From assembly GCA_002402125.1 (NCBI GenBank), contig NVVG01000002.1:98017-115759 (forward strand): a DNA stretch of 17,743 nucleotides. The letters are read 5' to 3'. The stretch comes from Moraxellaceae bacterium (GTDB lineage: Bacteria; Pseudomonadota; Gammaproteobacteria; Pseudomonadales; Ketobacteraceae). The notes beneath the pieces were generated by a model. The model had not been told where the DNA came from and made no database searches. It saw nothing but the letters and a program-made list of their open reading frames with translations. A program made the position numbers and the translations under genes. Shown in pieces: positions 13,849 through 17,743 of this stretch (positions are counted from its first letter, which is position 1; every line of letters starts with the position of its first letter).

Positions 13849-16032
13849 ATGACTGATGACTGTTCCTGCAATGTGCTAATCGTTGATGATTTACCGGCAA
13901 ACCTGGCGGCGATGGATAGTGTTCTCGATGACTTGGAAAATATTAATCTGGTACATGCCAAAAATGGCGTAGAGGCCTTAGAGTGTGTGTTAAAGCAACG
14001 TTTTGCGGTGATGTTGTTGGATGTGAATATGCCTGATATGGATGGTTATGAAGTGGCACGATTTGTATCGAATAACCCGTTAACCAAATACATGCCCATT
14101 GTGATGGTGACGGCATTGGGGCATTCCGAAGAGGAGGTATTAAAAGCCTACCAGGCAGGGGCGGTCGATTACCTTGAGAAGCCCATCGTCAATGAAGTGC
14201 TGCTGAGCAAAGTAAAACAATTTGTCGCTTTGTATCAAGCGCATGAAAAAGCCGCTCAGTCACTATTGGATATAGCAGAATTGCGCAAAGAAGAAGAGAT
14301 TATTCTTAATGCGGTAGGAGAGGGCATCGTTAAATTGAACCTGCAAGGTGGGTTAGAATATGCCAACGTGAAAGCGCTTACTATATTGGAGTTAGATTCT
14401 TCCAATATAGCGGATAGTCATTTTAATCAATGGTTTGTCAACGATGGAGATAGGGATATTTTTTCTGATTTGTATGGCCAACTGAAAACCAAAAGGCAAC
14501 TTCTGCGCTGCCGGTTGGATGTGTTGTTAAGCGATAAAAATATCCTACCGATTGAGGCCGTGTGTACCTTTGCCGAAAGTTCACAGATTGCAGAGGCTTC
14601 GGTGATTGTTATATTTCAGGATATTTCTGAACGTTTGGAAATGGAGAATAAGTTAATTGAATTGGCAAAATATGATTCATTGACGCAATTAAGCAATCGA
14701 GGCTATTTTCAAGAGAGTTTACATCGTGCGATTGGTCGCGCAAAACGCAATGGCTCTATTGTTGGGTTATATAGTATCGATCTAGATCGCTTTAAGGTGA
14801 TTAATGACACCTTGGGTCATGACGTGGGTGATGCGTTACTAAAAGAGGTGTCCAATCGTTTACGGTTAACCTTGCGAGATATTGATATAATATCTCGCTT
14901 GGGTGGCGATGAATTTGCTGTCATCGTCGAGGATCTTGATGCAGGAGTTAGCAGTGGCAGTAAGATAGCAGAGAAACTGGTGAAACAATTAGCCAAGCCC
15001 TATAAACTCACCACGGACGGTGGCGAGACCAATGAATTGATTGTTGAGTGTAGTATTGGTGTTGCTTATAGCGTTGCGGGCAACATGGATTCAGCGGCTT
15101 TTGTTAAAGCGGCGGATTTGGCTCTATACGAGGCCAAACATGCCGGTAGAAATACTTACCGGGTCTATATCGAGCAGATGTCTGTCTATTCCAAACAGCA
15201 TGCTACTATTGAGCAGCAATTGCGCGCAACCATAGCGGGTAAAGGCTTGAGTTTGTATTATCAGCCGCAGGTATCGTTATCGGAAAGACGGGTTACTGGC
15301 TTCGAGGCTCTGGTGCGATGGTTTCCTGAGGATTCAAACATTACGCCCATATCTCCGGCGGTATTTATCCCCATTGCCGAGCAGTCTCGATTAATTCATA
15401 CCATCGGTGAGATGGTTCTATTTCAAGCCTGTCAACAATTGGAAAGTTGGGCGCCATTCTTCTGTCAGCACCAATTAACCCTGTCGGTGAATTTGTCGGC
15501 AAAGCAACTCATGGTGCCCAATTTTATTGAGGTGATTGATCGTATTACCGCCGGATTCAGCTTCGAGCGCAATTTGATGGTGTTTGAGATTACCGAAACG
15601 GCGGTGTTAGATCAATCCAATAGCAGCATCGCTACGCTAAGGTTAATAAAAGACCGAGGTTTTGGTTTGTCGCTGGATGATTTTGGTACCGGTTATTCAT
15701 CGTTAAGTTATTTGCAAAATATACCGGTGGATTACATAAAGATTGATCGTTGCTTTACCCAAGAAATGCACAAGAATAAGAAGAACTTTGCACTGGTGAA
15801 AGCGATCATGGCCATCGCGAAAACCTTCTCATTGGATGTGGTTGCCGAAGGGGTAGAAAATCGTGAAGAGTTACAATGTCTTGCCAGTTTAAACTGCGAT
15901 AAAATTCAAGGTTACTATTTCAGTAAGCCGGTCCCCGCGTCGAAGATGGAGGAGGTAGTGAATAGCATAAAAAATCAACTTGCAGCGTTTGTATTGAATA
16001 ATGCGAGTACAGTGACTTCAAATGCTGGGTAA
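13849..16032 (+). CDS. Response regulator with PAS, GGDEF and EAL domains (c-di-GMP turnover)
   Basis: 727 residues without membrane segments. The receiver (about 8-125) has Asp58 in MLLDVNMPDMDGYE and Lys in YLEKPI. A PAS domain follows (about 150-262, starting ILNAVGEGIVKLN). The GGDEF domain (about 275-435) has the intact active site GGDEF (352-356) and an RxxD inhibitory site (RDID, 343-346) at the correct 5-residue distance, so product inhibition by c-di-GMP is expected. The EAL domain (about 455-700) has EAL at 486-488, NLSAKQL, ETAVLDQS, DDFGTGYSS from Asp610, IDRCF, VAEGVEN and QGYYFSKP, consistent with an active phosphodiesterase. It may therefore both make and break c-di-GMP, with the receiver or PAS choosing the direction. 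It is divergent from the hybrid kinase operon, and is the obvious candidate output of that cascade, by inference. The ATG has GGGAA about 7 nt upstream. Confidence 0.95.
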   Translation: MTDDCSCNVLIVDDLPANLAAMDSVLDDLENINLVHAKNGVEALECVLKQRFAVMLLDVNMPDMDGYEVARFVSNNPLTKYMPIVMVTALGHSEEEVLKAYQAGAVDYLEKPIVNEVLLSKVKQFVALYQAHEKAAQSLLDIAELRKEEEIILNAVGEGIVKLNLQGGLEYANVKALTILELDSSNIADSHFNQWFVNDGDRDIFSDLYGQLKTKRQLLRCRLDVLLSDKNILPIEAVCTFAESSQIAEASVIVIFQDISERLEMENKLIELAKYDSLTQLSNRGYFQESLHRAIGRAKRNGSIVGLYSIDLDRFKVINDTLGHDVGDALLKEVSNRLRLTLRDIDIISRLGGDEFAVIVEDLDAGVSSGSKIAEKLVKQLAKPYKLTTDGGETNELIVECSIGVAYSVAGNMDSAAFVKAADLALYEAKHAGRNTYRVYIEQMSVYSKQHATIEQQLRATIAGKGLSLYYQPQVSLSERRVTGFEALVRWFPEDSNITPISPAVFIPIAEQSRLIHTIGEMVLFQACQQLESWAPFFCQHQLTLSVNLSAKQLMVPNFIEVIDRITAGFSFERNLMVFEITETAVLDQSNSSIATLRLIKDRGFGLSLDDFGTGYSSLSYLQNIPVDYIKIDRCFTQEMHKNKKNFALVKAIMAIAKTFSLDVVAEGVENREELQCLASLNCDKIQGYYFSKPVPASKMEEVVNSIKNQLAAFVLNNASTVTSNAG

Positions 16033-16078
16033 GCGCTCAATACAGATAGCGACAATATCATCTTGACCTTATAACTAA

Positions 16079-16096
16079 AATCTAGCCCCTTAGATT
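16079..16096. other. Short AT-rich inverted repeat downstream of the GGDEF-EAL gene
   Basis: AATCTA (16079-16084) and TAGATT (16091-16096) form a perfect 6-bp stem around GCCCCT. It lies 47 bp after the stop codon at 16030-16032. The stem is AT-rich and is followed by AAAAG, not a T-run on this strand, so a terminator role is doubtful. Confidence 0.25.
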
Positions 16097-16121
16097 AAAA
16101 GTTTGCACTTTGGTCATTATC

Positions 16122-16149
16122 TTGTGGATTAAGTGTTCCGTTCTATACT
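16122..16149 (+). promoter_or_regulatory. Predicted sigma70-type promoter of the second yfiR operon
   Basis: TTGTGG (16122-16127) and TATACT (16144-16149) are 16 bp apart. The -10 context CTATACTCAG is nearly the same as CTATACTGAG at the first yfiR gene. The rest of the 200-bp gap shows no ORF with a good start. Confidence 0.4.
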
Positions 16150-16271
16150 CAGTTTATAACCTATTTATCAACAACACATCAGGTTCCCGGCGGCGATGAA
16201 TGTAACGTTGAGCTAGGGTTGGAAATTACATTTTGAAAACATACCTCTCTACGTATTATAGGGAATGTTGT

Positions 16272-16844
16272 GTGTGGCCTAGGAGGGCCGTTATCTTGTT
16301 AGTGTTACAAGCGCTTGCAGGCTTGGCCATTTTTGGTTTGCAGGTGGGTTCTTGTTTGGCTGCTCAGCAGCACAAGGAGCTCGATGCTCCCAAAATAAAG
16401 GTGGCCTATTTAGTGAATTTTGCGCGTTATGTTCGCTGGCCTGAACATGCATTTCGAAATAAACAGTCACCGCTAATTATTGGTATTGATGCGAGTAATC
16501 CTTACGCTAAAGAACTTGATAATAGAGTGGCAGGAAAGTCAAAAGATGATCGACCGATTATTTTTAGTGTGATTGATAGTGCTAGTAATATAAAGGGTGT
16601 TCATATCCTTTATACCCCACGGGATAAATACTGGGAATACCAACAAGAGTTGATGTCACATTCAGTGCTTACTGTTGGTGATTCAATAAATTTCATCAAA
16701 AATGGTGGCATCATTCAGTTTGTAGAAGAAAGCCAAAGAATTCGTTTTTTTATTGATAGAAAACAGGCAGAAGAGAGAGGGTTAAAGATACATTATAAAG
16801 TTCTTGAGATGGCTAAAGATACTGCCGAGGGGAATCACTCATGA
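16272..16844 (+). CDS. yfiR: YfiR-family (DUF4154) periplasmic protein
   Basis: After a signal peptide (WPRRAVILLVLQALAGLAIF and onward to SCLA) the mature part shows the YfiR/DUF4154 pattern: KVAYLVNFARYVRWPEHAF, LIIGIDASNPYAKELD, GVHILYTPRDK, VLTVGDSINFIKNGGIIQFV, RIRFFIDRKQAEERGLKIHYKVLEMAK. The family represses a membrane c-di-GMP synthase or sensor from the periplasm. I prefer the GTG at 16272 (AGGGA 7 nt upstream), which gives a standard signal peptide and 190 residues. The frame extends to a TTG at 16233, adding 13 residues with a weaker ribosome site. The stop overlaps the ATG of the next gene (ATGA at 16841-16844), as in yfiR-yfiN operons, so the membrane sensor downstream is its likely partner. 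It is a closer match to the family pattern than the copy at 6047-6628. Confidence 0.88.
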   Translation: MWPRRAVILLVLQALAGLAIFGLQVGSCLAAQQHKELDAPKIKVAYLVNFARYVRWPEHAFRNKQSPLIIGIDASNPYAKELDNRVAGKSKDDRPIIFSVIDSASNIKGVHILYTPRDKYWEYQQELMSHSVLTVGDSINFIKNGGIIQFVEESQRIRFFIDRKQAEERGLKIHYKVLEMAKDTAEGNHS

Positions 16845-17743
16845 TAAATTTCACCTTCTCAAACTATCGTTTACAGAAAAAGCTCATATTGATTATGACC
16901 GCTGCGAGTATTATAGCGCTGGCAATGGTTGTATCTACCATTGTCTTGTATGAACAATATACCTTTGAAACAAGGGTGTTACGAGATGTTAATGTTCAGG
17001 CAGACATTGTTAAGGAACATCTTGACGTTGCCATGAGTTTTGATGATGCAGGGTCGGCAGAAGAAAGCCTGGATGCTTTTCGTACCAATAAATTCATTTC
17101 GGTGGCACGTGTTATTGATAATGAAGGAGCGGTATTTGCCTCCTATGGTAGTAAACCTCCGCGCCAACAGATGGCTGAATTGCGGGAAGAAGACTATCGA
17201 TTCTATCCTGGCTATTTGGTGGTGACCAAAGCAATTACTAATTATGACCAAGTTGTTGGTTATCTATATATTGAACATGATATTTTGCCACTGAATAAAC
17301 GCCTATTACAATACAGCCCCTTTATCGCTGTTACGGTAGTTATGTTGGTATTATTCAATATTATTGTGTCTATCGGAGCAAGAATTTATATTATTGGACC
17401 AATACACGCGCTAACAAAAACCGCCCATAGTATTTTCAATTTCCAGGATTACAGTATTAGATCAGAATTGACGTCTAAAGATGAAATTGGCATTTTCTCA
17501 AATACTCTAAATGACCTATTGGACGTTACTGAGTCGCATCAGCATAGTTTGATGGCGATTAATTCTGAGTTGTCAATTAAGAATGTGGAGGTGGAGAATC
17601 AGCGCCATTTGGCGGAAATGGCAAAGTACGAATATGAGAAGCTGGTTAAAAGCCATGAATTGCTGTTGGAGTCGGCTAATGAAGGTATTATACGATTAGA
17701 TAATAGCGGTTTTATTGTTTCCTGCAATCCGAAATCTACAGAA
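16841..17743 (+). CDS. Membrane sensor with periplasmic domain, HAMP and PAS; 3' end outside window (YfiN-like architecture or hybrid kinase)
   Basis: The frame runs from ATG 16841 to the last base (301 codons, no stop). TM1 is about 15-37, a periplasmic domain about 38-160 of CHASE8 size (FISVARVIDNEGAVFASYGS is typical), TM2 about 161-186. HAMP (186-229) begins GPIHALTKTAHSIF and contains SKDEIGIFSNTLNDLL. A coiled coil (about 230-275) leads into a PAS domain (from 277, ESANEGIIRLDNSGFIVS) that is cut by the window edge. The N-terminal half resembles YfiN/TpbB, whose cyclase YfiR represses. In YfiN the GGDEF follows HAMP directly, whereas here a PAS intervenes, so the output may be GGDEF(-EAL) or a histidine kinase; the window does not tell. 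The gene overlaps yfiR by 4 bp. Confidence 0.88.
   Translation, partial: MINFTFSNYRLQKKLILIMTAASIIALAMVVSTIVLYEQYTFETRVLRDVNVQADIVKEHLDVAMSFDDAGSAEESLDAFRTNKFISVARVIDNEGAVFASYGSKPPRQQMAELREEDYRFYPGYLVVTKAITNYDQVVGYLYIEHDILPLNKRLLQYSPFIAVTVVMLVLFNIIVSIGARIYIIGPIHALTKTAHSIFNFQDYSIRSELTSKDEIGIFSNTLNDLLDVTESHQHSLMAINSELSIKNVEVENQRHLAEMAKYEYEKLVKSHELLLESANEGIIRLDNSGFIVSCNPKSTE

Overview
The window looks like a chromosomal segment of a Gram-negative gammaproteobacterium, possibly a marine or free-living one. The reasons are two YfiR-type periplasmic proteins, a lipobox lipoprotein, an AraC regulator with an arabinose-binding-like sensory domain, and hybrid kinase plus CheR/CheB signalling genes of a kind common in that class. 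The genus cannot be fixed from the sequence.

Layout. (1) 1-534: the 3' part of a plus-strand CheB methylesterase, cut by the window edge. (2) 678-4228, minus strand: a 51-codon small ORF, a six-helix membrane protein with a TTG start, a CapA-family protein split by a frameshift in a 9-base C tract, and an AraC regulator. The two central genes are tightly packed (TAATG junction). (3) 4306-5817, plus: a cysteine-rich DUF1566/Lcl-type outer-membrane lipoprotein. (4) 6047-6628, plus: a YfiR-family protein with no YfiN-like partner beside it. (5) 6649-13494, minus: an apparent operon of a 1230-residue membrane hybrid histidine kinase with three receiver domains, cheR, a single-domain cheB and a 568-residue soluble REC-kinase-REC protein. 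(6) 13849-16032, plus, divergent from that operon: a REC-PAS-GGDEF-EAL protein with its synthase, inhibitory-site and phosphodiesterase motifs all present. (7) 16272-17743, plus: a second yfiR overlapping, by ATGA, a membrane sensor (TM, periplasmic domain, TM, HAMP, PAS) cut by the right edge.

How the genes may work together: regions 5-7 form a signalling island. The hybrid kinase senses through a periplasmic loop and a GAF domain and passes phosphate through several receivers. CheR and CheB add a methylation/demethylation layer although no MCP is encoded here. The divergent REC-GGDEF-EAL protein is a natural output that sets c-di-GMP. The YfiR/sensor pair adds a second envelope-sensing input. 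That wiring is inference.

The observation most worth checking is the CapA gene. Its secretion signal and its catalytic body lie in two frames joined at a C9 tract, so it is a phase-variable gene, a fresh pseudogene or a sequencing error. Other items are an in-frame 9-bp tandem repeat in the hybrid kinase, an A8 tract at the cheR/cheB overlap, and a well-placed Shine-Dalgarno in front of a 51-codon ORF. No tRNA, rRNA, insertion sequence or CRISPR array was seen.
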